Shown here: positions 11,700-24,760 of the stretch, piece by piece
Layout of the letters: each line of letters opens with the position of its first letter
Numbering within the stretch: position 1 is the stretch's first letter
Source of the DNA: Petrolisthes cinctipes
Taxonomy: Eukaryota; Arthropoda; Malacostraca; Decapoda; Porcellanidae
DNA length: 64,000 nt
NCBI GenBank assembly: GCA_033782935.1
Contig: JAWQEG010000283.1
Location: 2,790,001-2,854,000 of the forward strand
Direction of reading: 5' to 3'
The notes under the pieces: model-generated
The model's database searches: none
Told to the model about the DNA's origin: nothing
What the model saw: only the letters and a program-made list of their open reading frames with translations
Translations under genes and position numbers: made by a program

Positions 11700-13590
11700 T
11701 ACATGCCTACTCAGTGCTGGAATGTTTTCAAAATATAGGCTCAAAACATGCTCAAAATCGATATTTTAGGTGCCCAAAAGTCGATATGTGCATGAATCTT
11801 CTGTACTCGTTTATATCTCAAATTAGGCTCAAATCAACCGAAAATTCGATATTTTGGGGTCCCAGAAGCGAACTGTACATGCCTACTCAGTGCAAGAATA
11901 TTTTCAAAATATAGGCTCAAAACATGCTAAAAATCGATATTTTAGGTGCGTAAAGGCGATATCTCAAATTTAGGCCCAAAACACCAAAAAAAAACTCGAT
12001 ATTTTGGGGTCCCAGAAGCGATCTGTACATGCCTACTCCGTGTTAGAGTATTTACAAAATACAGGCCAAAAACATGCTCAAAATCGATGTTTTAAGTGCC
12101 CAAAAGTCGATATGTGCATGCATCTTCTGTACCCGTTTATATCTCAAATTCAGGCTCAAAAGACCCGAAAATTCGATATTTTGGGGTCCCAGAAGCGATC
12201 TGCACATGCCTACTCCGTGTTAGAGTATTTTCAAAATACAGGCCCAAGACATGCTGAAAATCGATATTTTAGATGCCCAAAGTCAATATGTGCATGTATC
12301 TTCTGTACCCGTTTATATCTCAAATTCAGGCTCAAAACACCCAAAAATTCAATATTTTGGGGTCCCAGAAGCAATCTGTACATGCCTACTCAGTGCTAGA
12401 ATATTTGAAAAATATAGGCTAAAAACATGCAAAAAATCGATATTTTAGGTGCCAAAATGTCGATATCTCAAATTCAGTCCCAAAACACCCGAAAATTCGA
12501 TATTTAGGAGTCCCAGAAGGGATCCGTTCATGCCTACGCTGTGTTAGAGTATTTTCAAAATACAGGACAAAAACATACTGAAAATCGATATTTTAGATGC
12601 CCAAAAGTCGATATGTGCATGCATCTTCTGTACCCGTTTATATCTCAAATTCAGGCTCAAAACACCCGAAAATTCAATATTTTGGGGTCCCAGAAGCGAT
12701 CTGTACATGCCTACTCAGTGCTAGAATGTTTTCAAAATATAGGCTCAAAACATGCTCAAAATCGATATTTTAGGTGCCCAAAAGTCGATATGTGCATGCA
12801 TCTTCTGTACTCGTTTATATCTCAAATTAGGCTCAAATCAACCGAAAATTCGATATTTTGGGGTCCCAGAAGCGATCTGTACATGCCTACTCAGTGCTAG
12901 AATATTTTCAAAATATAGGCTCAAAACATGCTAAAAATCGATATTTTAGGTGCGTTAAGGCGATATCTCAAATTCAGGCCCAAAACACCAAAATAAACTC
13001 GATATTTTGGGGTCCCAGATGCGATCTGTACATGCCTACTCCGTGTTAGAGTATTTACAAAATACAGGCCAAAAACATGCTCAAAATCGATGTTTTAAGT
13101 GCCCAAAAGTCGATATGTGCATGCATCTTCTGTACCCGTTTATATCTCAAATTCAGGCTCAAAAGACCCGAAAATTCGATATTTTGGGGTCCCAGAAGCG
13201 ATCTGTACATGCCTACTCCGTGTTAGAGTATTTTCAAAATACAGGCCCAAGACATGCTGAAAATCGGTATTTTAGATGCCCAAAGTCAATATGTGCATGT
13301 ATCTTCTGTACCCGTTTATATCTCAAATTCAGGCTCAAAACACCCGAAAATTCAATATTTTGGGGTCCCAGAAGCAATCTGTACATGCCTACTCAGTGCT
13401 AGAATATTTGAAAAATATAGGCTAAAAACATGCAAAAAATCGATATTTTAGGTGCCAAAATGTCGATATCTCAAATTCAGTCCCAAAACACCCGAAAATT
13501 CGATATTTAGGAGTCCCAGAAGGAATCCGTTCATGCCTACGCTGTGTTAGAGTATTTTCAAAATACAGGCCAAAAACATACTGAAAATCG
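11625..13590 (+). repeat. 1,003/1,004-bp higher-order repeat, two copies
   Basis: Both copies contain AAATTAGGCTCAAATCAACC (11,820 and 12,824), a short unit whose A run is expanded (ACACCAAAAAAAAACTCG near 11,982; ACACCAAAATAAACTCG near 12,985), and GATCCGTTCATGCCTACGCTG (near 12,521 and 13,524). The offset changes from 1,004 to 1,003 bp across the A-run indel. Confidence 0.85.
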
Positions 13591-13869
13591 ATCTTTTATG
13601 TGCCCAAAAGTCGGTATGTGCATGCATCTTCTGTACCCGTTTATATCTCAAGTTCTGTCCCTAAACACCCGAAAATTCGATATTTTGGGGTACCAGAAGC
13701 AATCTGTACATGCCTTCTCCGGGTTAGAGTATTTTCAAAATTAAGGCTTAAAACATGCTGAAAATCGATATTTTTGGTGCCCAAAGTCAATATGTGTATG
13801 CATCTTCTATACTCGCTTATATCTCAAATTCAGGCTCAAAACACCCGAAAATTCGATATTTTGGGGTCC

Positions 13870-15900
13870 CAGAAGCGATCTGTACATGCCTACTCCGTGT
13901 TAGAGTATTTTCAACATACAGGCCAAAAACATACTGAAAATCGATCTTTTAGGTGCCCAAAAGTCGATATGTGCATGCATCTTCTGTACCCGTTTATATC
14001 TCAAATTCTGGCCCTAAACACCCGAAAATTCGATATTTTGGGGTCCCAGAAGCGATCTGTACATGCCTACTCCGTGTTAGAGTATTTTCAAAATACGGGC
14101 CAAAAACATACTGAAAATCGATCTTTTAGGTGCCCAAAAGTCGATATGTGCATGCATCTTCCGTACCCGTTTATATCTCAAATTCTGTCCCTAAACACCC
14201 GAAAATTCGATATTTTGGGGTCCCAGTAGCGATCTGTACATGCCTACTCCGTGTTAGAGTATTTTCAAAATTCAGGCCTAAAACATACTGAAAATCGATA
14301 TTTTAGGTGCCCAAAGTCAATTTGTGTATGCATCTTCTATACTCGTTTATATCTCAAATTCAGGCTCAAAACACCCGAAAATTCGATATTTTGGGGTCCC
14401 AGAAGCGATCTGTACATGCCTACTCAGTGCTAGAATGTTTTCTAAATATAGGCTCAAAACATGCTCAAAATCAATATTTTAGGTGCCCAAAAGTCGATAT
14501 GTGCATGCATCTTCTGTACTCGTTTATATCTCAAATTCAGGCTCAAAACACCCGAAAATTCGATATTTAGGGGTCCCAGAAGCGATCTATACATGCCTAC
14601 TCCGTGTTAGAGTATTTTCAAAATACAGGCCCAAGACATGCTCAAAATCGATATTTTAGGTGCCCAAAAGTCGATATGTGCATGCATCTTCAGTACTCGT
14701 TTATATCTCAAATTCAAGCTCAAAACACCCGTGAATTCGATATTTTGGGGTCCCAGAAGCGATCTGTACATGTCTACTCAGTGCTAAAATATTATCAAAA
14801 TATAGGATCAAAACATGCTAAAAATCGATATTTTAGGTGCGTAAAAGCGATATCTCAAATTCAGGCCAAAAGCACCCGAAAATTCGATATTTTGGGATCC
14901 CAGAAGCGATCTGTACATGCCTACTCCGTGTTAGAGTATTTTCAAAATACAGGCCCAAGACATGCTGAAAATCGATATTTTAGATGCCCAAAGTCAATAT
15001 GTGCATGTATCTTCTGTACCCGTTTATATCTCAAATTCAGGCTCAAAACACACGAAAATTCAATATTTTGGGGTCTCAGAAGCGATCTGTACATGCCTAC
15101 TCAGTGCTAGAATGTTTTCAAAATATAGGCTGAAAACATGCTCAAAATCGATATTTTAGGTGCCCAAAAGTCGATATGTGCATGCATCTTCTGTACTCGT
15201 TTATATCTCAAATTAGGCTCAAATCACCCGAAAATTCGATATTTTGGGGTCCCAGAAGCGATCTGTACATGCCTACTCAGTGCTAGAATATTTTCAAAAT
15301 ATAGGCTCAAAACATGCTAAAAATCGATATTTTAGGTGCGTAAAGGCGATATCTCAAATTCAGGCCCAAAACACCAAAAAAATCGATATTTTGGGGTCCC
15401 AGAAGCGATCTGTACATGCCTACTCCGTGTTAGAGTATTTACAAAATACAGGCCCTAAACATGCTCAAAATCGATGTTTTTAAGTGCCCAAAAGTCGATA
15501 TGTGCATGCATCTTCTGTACCCGTTTATATCTCAAATTCAGGCTCAAAACACCCGAAAATTCGATATTTTGGGGTCCCAGAAGCGATCTGTACATGCCTA
15601 CTCCGTGTTAGAGTATTTTCAAAATACATGCCCAAAACATGCTGAAAATCGATATTTTAGATGCCCAAAGTCAATATGTGCATGTATCTTCTGTACCCGT
15701 TTATATCTCAAATTCAGGCTAAGAACACCCGAAAATTTAATGTTTTGGGGTCCCAGAAGCAATATGTACATGCCTACTCAGTGCTAGAATATTTTCAAAA
15801 TATAGGCTCAAAACATGCTAAAAATCGATATTTTAGGTGCGTGAAGGCGATATTTCAAATTAAGGCCCAAAACACCCGAAAATTCGATATTTAGGGGTCC
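13870..15900 (+). repeat. 2,031-bp higher-order repeat, copy 1
   Basis: Markers shared with the next copies are CTTCCGTACCCG (14,158), the run near 14,720 with ACACCCGTGAATTCG, ATATTATCAAAATATAGGATC (14,790; written here as one 21-base landmark split after ATATTATCAA), and AAATTAGGCTCAAATCACCC. The short unit near 15,375 has ACACCAAAAAAATCG. The block mixes long and short units of most subfamilies. Confidence 0.85.
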
Positions 15901-17931
15901 CAGAAGCGATCTGTACATGCCTACTCCGTGTTAGAGTATTTTCAACATACAGGCCAAAAACATACTGAAAATCGATCTTTTAGGAGCCCAAAAGTCGATA
16001 TGTGCATGCATCTTCTGTACCCGTTTATATCTCAAATTCTGGCCCTAAACACCCGAAAATTCGATATTTTGGGGTCCCAGAAGCGATCTGTACATGCCTA
16101 CTCTGTGTAAGAGTATTTTCAAAATACAGGCCAAAAACATACTGAAAATCGAACTTTTAGGTGCCAAAAAGTCGATATGTGCATGCATCTTCCGTACCCG
16201 TTTATATCTCAAATTCTGGCCCTAAACACCCGAAAATTCGATATTTTGGGGTCCCAGTAGCGATCTGTACATGCCTACTCCGTGTTAGAGTATTTTCAAA
16301 ATTCAGGCCTAAAACATACTGAAAATCGATATTTTAGGTGCCCAAAGTCAATTTGTGTATGCATCTTCTATACTCGTTTATATCTCAAATTCAGGCTCAA
16401 AACACCCGAAAATTCGATATTTTGGGGTCCCAGAAGCGATCTGTACATGCCTACTCAGTGCTAGAATGTTTTCAAAATATAGGCTCAACACATGCTCAAA
16501 ATCGATATTTTAGGTGCCCAAAAGTCGATATGTGCATGCATCTTCTGTACTCGTTTATATCTCAAATTCAGGCTCAAAACACCCGAAAATTCGATATTTA
16601 GGGGTCCCAGAAGCGTTCTGTACATGCCTACTCCGTGTTAGAGTATTTTCAAAATACAGGCCCAAGACATGCTCAAAATCGATATTTTAGGTGCCCAAAA
16701 GTCGATATGTGCATGCATCTTCAGTACTCGTTTATATCTCAAATTCAAGCTCAAAACACCCGTGAATTCGATATTTTGGGGTCCCAGAAGCGATCTGTAC
16801 ATGCCTACTCAGTGCTAGAATATTATCAAAATATAGGATCAAAACATGCTAAAAATCGATATTTTAGGTGCGTAAAAGCGATATCTCAAATTCAGGCCAA
16901 AAGCACCCGAAAATTCGATATTTTGGGATCCCAGAAGCGATCTGTACATGCCTACTCCGTGTTAGAGTATTTTCAAAATACAGGCCCAAGACATGCTGAA
17001 AATCGATATTTTAGATGCCCAAAGTCAATATGTGCATGTATCTTCTGTACCCGTTTATATCTCAAATTCAGGCTCAAAACACCCGAAAATTCAATATTTT
17101 GGAGTCCCAGAAGCGATCTGTACATGCCTACTCAGTGCTAGAATGTTTTCAAAATATAGGCTGAAAACATGCTCAAAATCGATATTTTAGGTGCCCAAAA
17201 GTCGATATGTGCATGCATCTTCTGTACTCGTTTATATCTCAAATTAGGCTCAAATCACCCGAAAATTCGATATTTTGGGGTCCCAGAAGCGATCTGTACA
17301 TGCCTACTCAGTGCTAGAATATTTTCAAAATATAGGCTCAAAACATGCTAAAAATCGATATTTTAGGTGCGTAAAGGCGATATCTCAAATTCAGGCCCAA
17401 AACACCAAAAAAATTCGATATTTTGGGGTCCCAGAAGCGATCTGTACATGCCTACTCCGTGTTAGAGTATTTACAAAATACAGGCCCTAAACATGCTCAA
17501 AATCGATGTTTTTAAGTGACCAAAAGTCGATATGTGCATGCATCTTCTGTACCCGTTTATATCTCAAATTCAGGCTCAAAACACCCGAAAATTCGATATT
17601 TTGGGGTCCCAGAAGCGATCTGTACATGCCTACTCCGTGTTAGAGTATTTTCAAAATACATGCCCAAAACATGCTGAAAATCGATATTTTAGATGCCCAA
17701 AGTCAATATGTGCATGTATCTTCTGTACCCGTTTATATCTCAAATTCAGGCTAAGAACACCCGAAAATTTAATGTTTTGGGGTCCCAGAAGCAATATGTA
17801 CATGCCTACTCAGTTCTAGAATATTTTCAAAATATAGGCTAAAAACATGCTAAAAATCGATCTTTTAGGTGCGTAAAGGCGATATCTCAAATTCAGTCCC
17901 AAAACACCCGAAAATTTGATATTTAGGGGTC
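15901..17931 (+). repeat. 2,031-bp higher-order repeat, copy 2
   Basis: It follows copy 1 directly, with landmarks at +2,031 (for example TCCGTACCCG 14,160 to 16,191). Differences from copy 1 are few, such as CTCTGTGTAAGAG and ATCGAACTTTTAGG near 16,101-16,158 and one A gained in the short-unit A run near 17,405. A 178-bp unit with GATGTTTTTAAGTG near 17,508 is present here and in copy 1. Confidence 0.85.
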
Positions 17932-18730
17932 CCAGAAGCGATCTGTACATGCCTACTCCGTGTTAGAGTATTTTCAAAATACAAGCCCAAGACATGCTGA
18001 AAATCGATATTTTAGATGCCCAAAGTCAATATGTGCATGTATCTTCTGTACCCGTTTATATCTCAAATTCAGGCTCAAAACACCCGAAAATTCAATATTT
18101 TGGGGTCCCAGAAGCGATCTGTACAGTGCTAGAATGTTTTCAAAATATAGGCTCAAAACATGCTCAAAATCGATATTTTAGGTGCCCAAAAGTCGATATG
18201 TGCATGCATCTTCTGTACTCGTTTATATCTCAAATTAGGCTCAAATCACCCGAAAATTCGATATTTTGGGGTCCCAGAAGCGATCTGTACATGCCTACTC
18301 AGTGCTAGAATATTTTCAAAATATAGGCTCAAAACATGCTAAAAATCGATATTTTAGGTGCCAAAAAGTCGATATCTCAAATTCAGTCCCAAAACACCCG
18401 AAACTTCGATATTTAGGGGTCCCAGAAGCGATCTGTACATGCCTACTCTGTGTTAGAGTATTTTCAAAATACAGGCCAAAAACATACTGAAAATCGATCT
18501 TTTAGGTGCCCAAAAGTCGATATGTGCATGCATCTTCTGTACCCGTTTATATCACAAATTCAGGCTCAAACCACCAGAAAATTCAATATTTTGGTGTCCC
18601 AGAAGCAATCTGTACATGCCTACTCAGTGCTAGAATATTTTCAAAATCTAGACTAAAAACATGCTAAAAATCGATATTTTAGGTCCGTAAAGGCGATATC
18701 TCAAATTCAGTCCCAAAACAACCGAAAATT
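17932..18730 (+). repeat. Spacer monomers between HOR copies 2 and 3
   Basis: About 800 bp of ordinary monomers separate the second and third copies of the 2,031-bp repeat. It includes a unit with the 10-bp TGTACAGTGCTAG loss at 18,122. The first part (to about 18,230) is similar to 20,420-20,730 at an offset near 2,491-2,501 bp, so copies 2 and 3 share sequence beyond the nominal 2,031-bp unit. Confidence 0.75.
18288..18435 (+). repeat. Short monomer class b (148 bp), representative
   Basis: It has the same 29-bp deletion as class a but keeps GGTGCCAAAAAGTCGATATC. It is typically followed by TTCAGTCCCAAAACACCC, GAAACTTCGATATTTAGGGG. Because class b keeps the full A run, it is 148 bp, exactly 177 minus 29. 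The deletion endpoints share ATAT in long units, a plausible slippage or end-joining footprint. Confidence 0.86.
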
Positions 18731-20730
18731 CGATATTTTGGGGTCCCAGAAGCGATCTGTACATGCCTACTCCGTTTTAGAGTATTTTCAAAATACAGGC
18801 CAAAAACATACTAAAAATCGATCTTTTAGGTGCCAAAAAGTCGATATGTGCATGCATCTTCCGTACCCGTTTATATCTCAAATTCTGGCCCTAAACACCC
18901 GAAAATTCGATATTTTGGGGTCCCAGTAGCGATCTGTACATGCCTACTCCGTGTTAGAGTATTTTCAAAATTCAGGCCTAAAACATACTGAAAATCGATA
19001 TTTTAGGTGCCCAAAGTCAATTTGTGTATGCATCTTCTATACTCGTTTATATCTCAAATTCAGGCTCAAAACACCCGAAAATTCGATATTTTGGGGTCCC
19101 AGAAGCGATCTGTACATGCCTACTCAGTGCTAGAATGTTTTCAAAATATAGGCTCAAAACATGCTCAAAATCGATATTTTAGGTGCCCAAAAGTCGATAT
19201 GTGCATGCATCTTCTGTACTCGTTTATATCTCAAATTCAGGCTCAAAACACTAGAAAATTCGATATTTAGAGGTCCCAGAAGCGATCAGTACATGCCTAC
19301 TCCGTGTTAGAGTATTTTCAAAATACAGGCCCAAGACATGCTCAAAATCGATATTTTAGGTGCCCAAAAGTCGATATGTGCATGCATCTTCAGTACTCGT
19401 TTATATCTCAAATTCAAGCTCAAAACACCCGTGAATTCGATATTTTGGGGTCCCAGAAGCGATCTGTACATGCCTACTCAGTGCTAGAATATTATCAAAA
19501 TATAGGATCAAAACATGCTAAAAATCGATATTTTAGGTGCGTAAAAGCGATATCTCAAATTCAGGCCAAAAGCACCCGAAAATTCGATATTTTGGGATCC
19601 CAGAAGCGATCTGTACATGCCTACTCCGTGTTAGGGTATTTTCAAAATACAGGCCCAAGACATGCTGAAAATCGATATTTTAGATGCCCAAAGTCAATAT
19701 GTGCATGTATCTTCTGTACCCGTTTATATCTCAAATTCAGGCTCAAAACACCCGAAAATTCAATATTTTGGGGTCCCAGAAGCGATCTGTACATGCCTAC
19801 TCAGTGCTAGAATGTTTTCAAAATATAGGCTCAAAACATGCTCAAAATCGATATTTTAGGTGCCCAAAAGTCGATATGTGCATGCATCTTCTGTACTCGT
19901 TTATATCTCAAATTAGGCTCAAATCACCCGAAAATTCGATATTTTGGGGTCCCAGAAGCAATCTGTACATGCCTACTCAGTGCTAGAATATTTTCAAAAT
20001 ATAGGCTCAAAACATGCTAAAAATCGATATTTTAGGTGCGTAAAGGCGATATCTCAAATTCAGGCCCAAAACACCAAAAAAATTCGATATTTTGGGGTCC
20101 CAGAAGCGATCTGTACATGCCTACTCCGTGTTAGAGTATTTTCAAAATACATGCCCAAAACATGCTCAAAATCGATATTTTAGATGCCCAAAGTCAATAT
20201 GTGCATGTATCTTCTGTACCCGTTTATATCTCAAATTCAGGCTATGAACACCCGAAAATTTAATGTTTTGGGGTCCCAGAAGCAATATGTACATGCCTAC
20301 TCAGTTCTAGAATATTTTCAAAATATTGGCTAAAAACATGCTAAAAATCGATCTTTTAGGTGCGTAAAGGCGATATCTCAAATTCAGTCCCAAAACACCC
20401 GAAAATTGGATATTTAGGGGTCCCAGTAGCGATATGTACATGCCTACTCCGTGTTAGAGTATTTTCAAAATACAAGCCCAAGACATGCTGAAAATCGATA
20501 TTTTAGATGCCCAAAGTCAATATGTGCATGTATCTTCTGTACCCGTTTATATCTCAAATTCAGGCTCAAAACACCCGAAAATTCAATATTTTGGGGTCCC
20601 AGAAGCGATCTGTACATGCCTACTCAGTGCTAGAATGTTTTCAAAATATAGGCTCAAAACATGCTCAAAATCGATATTTTAGGTGCCCAAAAGTCGATAT
20701 GTGCATGCATCTTCTGTACTCGTTTATATC
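18731..20730 (+). repeat. 2,031-bp higher-order repeat, copy 3 (one monomer lost)
   Basis: Landmarks match copy 2 at +2,669 bp up to about 20,130 (TCCGTACCCG 16,191 to 18,860). They then match at +2,491 bp (17,960 to 20,451). The 178-bp drop equals the single monomer with GATGTTTTTAAGTG, which is missing here. This is a clean whole-monomer deletion. Confidence 0.85.
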
Positions 20731-22239
20731 TCAAATTCTGGCCCTAAACACCCGAAAATTCGATATTTTGGGGTCCCAGAAGCGATCTGTACATCCCTAC
20801 TCCGTGTTTGAATATTTTCAAAATTCAGGCTTAAAACATGCTGAAAATCGATATTTTTGGTGCCCAAAGTCAATATGTGTATGCATCTTCTATACTCGTT
20901 TATATCTCAAATTCAGGCTCAAAACACCCGAAAAATCGATATTTTGGGGTCCCAGAAGCGATCTGTACATGCCTACTCAGTGCTAGAATGTTTTCAAAAT
21001 ATAGGCTCAAAACATGCTAAAAATCGATATTTTAGGTGCCCAAAAGTCGATATGTGCATGCATCTTCTGTACTCGTTTTTATCTCAAATTCAGGCTCAAA
21101 ACACCCGAAAATTCGATATTTTGGGGTCCCAGAAGCGATATGTACATGCCTACTCCGTGTTAGAGTATTTTCAAAATACAGGCCCAAGACATGCTGAAAA
21201 TCGATATTTTAGATGCCCAAAGTCAATAAGTGCATGTATCTTCTGTACCCGTTTATATCTCAAATTCTGGCCCTAAACACCCGAAAATTCAATATTTTGG
21301 GGTCCCAGAAGCAATCTGTACATGCCTACTCAGTGCTAAAATATTTTCAAAATAAAGGGTAAAAACATGCTAAAAATCGATATTTTAGGTGCCAAAAAGT
21401 CGATATCTCAAATTCAGTCCCAAAACACCCGAAAATTCGATATTTAGGGTTCCCAAAAGGGATCTGTACATGCCTACTCCGTGTTAGAGTATTTTCAAAA
21501 TACACGCCAATAACATACTGAAAATCGATCTTTTAGGTGCCCAAAAGTCGATATATCTCAAATTCTGGCCCTAAACACCCGAAAATTCGATATTTTGGGG
21601 TCCCAGAAGCGATATGTACATGCCTACTCAGTGCTAGAATATTTTCAAAATAAAGGGTAAAAACATGCTATAAATCGATATTTTAGGTGCCAAAAAGTCG
21701 ATATCTCAAATTCAGTCCCAAAACACCCGAAAATTTGATATTTAGGGGTTCCAGAAGGGATCTGTACATGCCTACTCCTTGTTAGAGTATTTTCAAAATA
21801 CAGGCCAAAAATATACTGAAAATCGATCTTTTAGGTGCCCAAAAGTAGATATGTGCAAGCATCTTCTGTACCCGTTTATATCTCAAATTCTGGCCCTAAA
21901 CACCCGAAAATTCGATATTTGGGGTCCCAGAAGCGATCTGTACATGCCTACTCCGTGTTAGAGTATTTTCAAAATTCATGCCCAAAACATGCTGAAATAG
22001 ATATTTTTGGTGCCCAAAGTCAATATGTGTATGCATCTTCTATACTCGTTTATATCTCAAATTCAAGCTCAAAACACCCGAAAATTCGATATTTTGGGGT
22101 CCCAGAAGCGATCTGTACGGCACTCAGTGCTAGAATATTTTCAAAATATAGGCTCAAAACATGCTAAAAATCGATATTTTAGGTGCGTAAAGGCGATATC
22201 TCAAATTAAGGCCCAAAACACCCGAAAATTCGATATTTA
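20731..22239 (+). repeat. Mixed monomers with a 298-bp dimer and shortened units
   Basis: The marker AATAAAGGGTAAAAACATGC occurs at 21,351 and 21,649, marking a dimer of about 298 bp. One unit (21,467-21,616) is an independently shortened subfamily 2 monomer. A unit near 22,116 reads TGTACGGCACTCAGTGC, a small deletion at the TGTACATGCC landmark, and one near 21,990 lacks bases in GAAATAGATATTTTTGG. Confidence 0.75.
21467..21616 (+). repeat. Independently shortened monomer (150 bp)
   Basis: Its flanks are subfamily 2 (catactgaaaatcgatctttt before, attctggcccta after), which is normally 177 bp. Here GTCGATAT runs into ATCTCAAATTC, a 27-bp loss. The endpoints differ from the common 29-bp deletion, and the backbone differs from short classes a and b. 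It therefore looks like a separate event removing the same segment. Confidence 0.82.
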
Positions 22240-24640
22240 GGTGTCCCAGAAGCGATCTGTACATGCCTACTCCTTGTTAGAGTATTTTCAAAATACAGGC
22301 CAAAAACATACTGAAAATCGATCTTTTAGGTGCCCAACAATCGATATATGCATGCATCTTCTGTACTCGTTTATATCTCAAATTCTGGCACTAAACACCC
22401 GAAAATTCGATATTTTTGGGTCCCAGAAGCGATCTGTACATGCCTACTCAGTGCAAGAATGTTTTCAAAATATAGGCTCAAAACATGCTAAAATCGATAT
22501 TTTAGGTGCCCAAAAGTCGATATGTGCATGCATCTTCTGTACTCGTTTATATCTCAAATTCAAGCTCAAAACACCCGAAAATTCGATATTTTTGGGTCCC
22601 AGAAGCGATCTGTACATGCCTACTCAGTGCTAGAATATTTTCCAAATATAGGCTCAAAACATGCTAAAAATCGATATTTTAGGTGCGTAAAGGCGATATC
22701 TCTAATTCAGGCCCAAAACACCCGAAAATTCGATATTTTTGGGTCCCAGAAGCGATCTGTACATGCCTACTATGTGTTAGAGTATTTTCAAAATACAGGC
22801 CCAAAACATGCTCAAAATCGATGTTTTAGGGGCCCAAAAGTCGATATGTGCATGCATCTTCAGTACCCGTTTATATCTCAAATTCTTGCCTTAAACACCC
22901 GAAAATTCGATATTTTTGGGTCCCAGAAGCAATCTGTACATGCCTATTCAGTGCTAGAATGTTTTTAAAATATAGGCTCAAAACTTGCTCAAAATCGATA
23001 TTTTAGGTGCCCAAAAGTCTATATGTGCATGTATCTTCTGTACCCGTTTATATCTCAAATTCAGGCTCAAACCACCAGAAAATTCAATATTTTGGGGTCC
23101 CAGAAGCAATCTATACATGCCTACTCAGTGATAGAATAATTTCAAAATATAGGCTAAAAACAAGCTAAAAATCGATATTTTAGGTGCGTAAAGGCGATAT
23201 CTCAAATTCAGTCCCAAAACACCCGAAAATTCGATATTTAGGGGTCCCAGAAGCGATCTGTACATGCCTACTCCGTGTTAGAGTATTTTCAAAATACAGG
23301 CCAAAAACATACTGAAAATCGATCTTTTAGGTGCCCAAAAGTCGATATGTGCATGCATCTTCTATACCCGTTTATATATCAAATTCTGCCCCTAAACACC
23401 TGAAAATTCGATATTTTGGGGTCCCAGAAGCAATCTGTACATGCCTACTCCGTGTTAGAGTATTTTCAAAATTCAGGCCCAAAACATGCTGAAAATCGAT
23501 ATTTTTGGTGCCCAAAGTCAATATGTGTATGCATCTTCTGTTCTCGTTTAAATCTCAAATTCAGGCTCAAAACACCCGAAAATTCGATATTTTGGGTCCC
23601 AGAAGCGATCTGTACATGCCTACTCAGTGCTAAAATGTTTTCAAAATATTGGCTCAAAACATGCTCAAAATCGGTATTTTAGGTGCCCAAAAGTCGATAT
23701 GTGCATGCATCTTCTGTACTCGTTTATATCTCAAATTCAGGCTCAAAACACCCGAAACTTCGATATTTTGGGGTCTCAGAAGCGATCTGTACATGTCTAC
23801 TCAGTCCTAGAATATTTTCAAAATATAGGCTAAAAACATGCTACAAATCGATATTTTAGGTGCGTAAAGTCGATATCTCAAATTCAGGCCCAAAACACCC
23901 GAAAATTCGATATTTTGGGGTCCCAGAAGCGATCTGTACATGCCTACTCCTTGTTAGAGTATTTTCAAAATACAGGCCAAAAACATACTGAAAATCGATC
24001 TTTTAGGTGCCCAAAAGTCGATATATGCATGCATCTTTTGTACTCGTTTATATCTCAAATTCTGGCACTAAACACCCGAAAATTCGATATTTTGGGGTCC
24101 CAGAAGCGATCTGTACATGCCTACTCAGTGCAAGAATGTTTTCAAAATATAGGCTCAAAACATGCTAAAATCTATATTTTAGGTGCCCAAAAGTCGATAT
24201 GTGCATGCATCTTCTGTACTCGTTTATATCTCAAATTCAAGCTCAAAACACCCGAAAATTCAATATTTTGGGGTCCCAGAAGCGATCTGTACATGCCTTC
24301 TCAGTGCTAGAATATTTTCCAAATATTGGCTCAAAACATGCTAAAAATCGATATTTTAGGTGCGTAAAGGCGATATCTCTAATTCAGGCACAAAACACCC
24401 GAAAATTCGATATTTTGGGGTCCCAGAAGCGATCTGTACATGCCTACTATGTGTTAGAGTATTTTCAAAATATAGGCCCAAAACATGCTCAAAATCGATG
24501 TTTTAGGTGCCCAAAAGTCGATATGTGCATGCATCTTCAGTACCCGTTTATATCTCAAATTCTTGCCTTAAACACCCGAAAATTCGATATTTTTGGGTCC
24601 CAGAAGCGATCTGTACATGTCTACGCAGTCCTAGAATATT
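22240..24640 (+). repeat. 1,677-bp higher-order repeat, about 1.4 copies
   Basis: 22,241-22,960 matches 23,918-24,637 at +1,677 bp. Shared private variants are CTCCTTGTTAGAG, GTCGATATATGCATGC (TCGATATATGCATGC in copy 1), ATTCTGGCACTAAACACC, CATGCTAAAATC (one A short), GCGATATCTCTAATTCAGG and ATTCTTGCCTTAAACACC. Many units in copy 1 read TTTTTGGGTCCC where copy 2 has TTTTGGGGTCCC. Confidence 0.82.
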
Positions 24641-24650
24641 TTCAAAATAT
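24636..24650. repeat. Perfect dyad ATATTTT-C-AAAATAT (covarying form)
   Basis: This is the same site as the GTATTTT dyad but in units with the CTAGA prefix, including short monomers. Both outer bases have changed together, G...C to A...T, keeping perfect symmetry. Subfamily 3 (ATGTTTT...AAAATAT) and subfamily 5 (GTATTTT...AAAATTC) each have one mismatch. Confidence 0.83.
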
Positions 24651-24760
24651 AGGCTCAAAACATGCTAAAAATCGATATTTTAGGTGCCCAAGGTCGATAC
24701 CTCAAATTCAGGCCCAAAACACCCGAAAATTCGATATTTAGGGGTCCCAGAAGCGATCTG

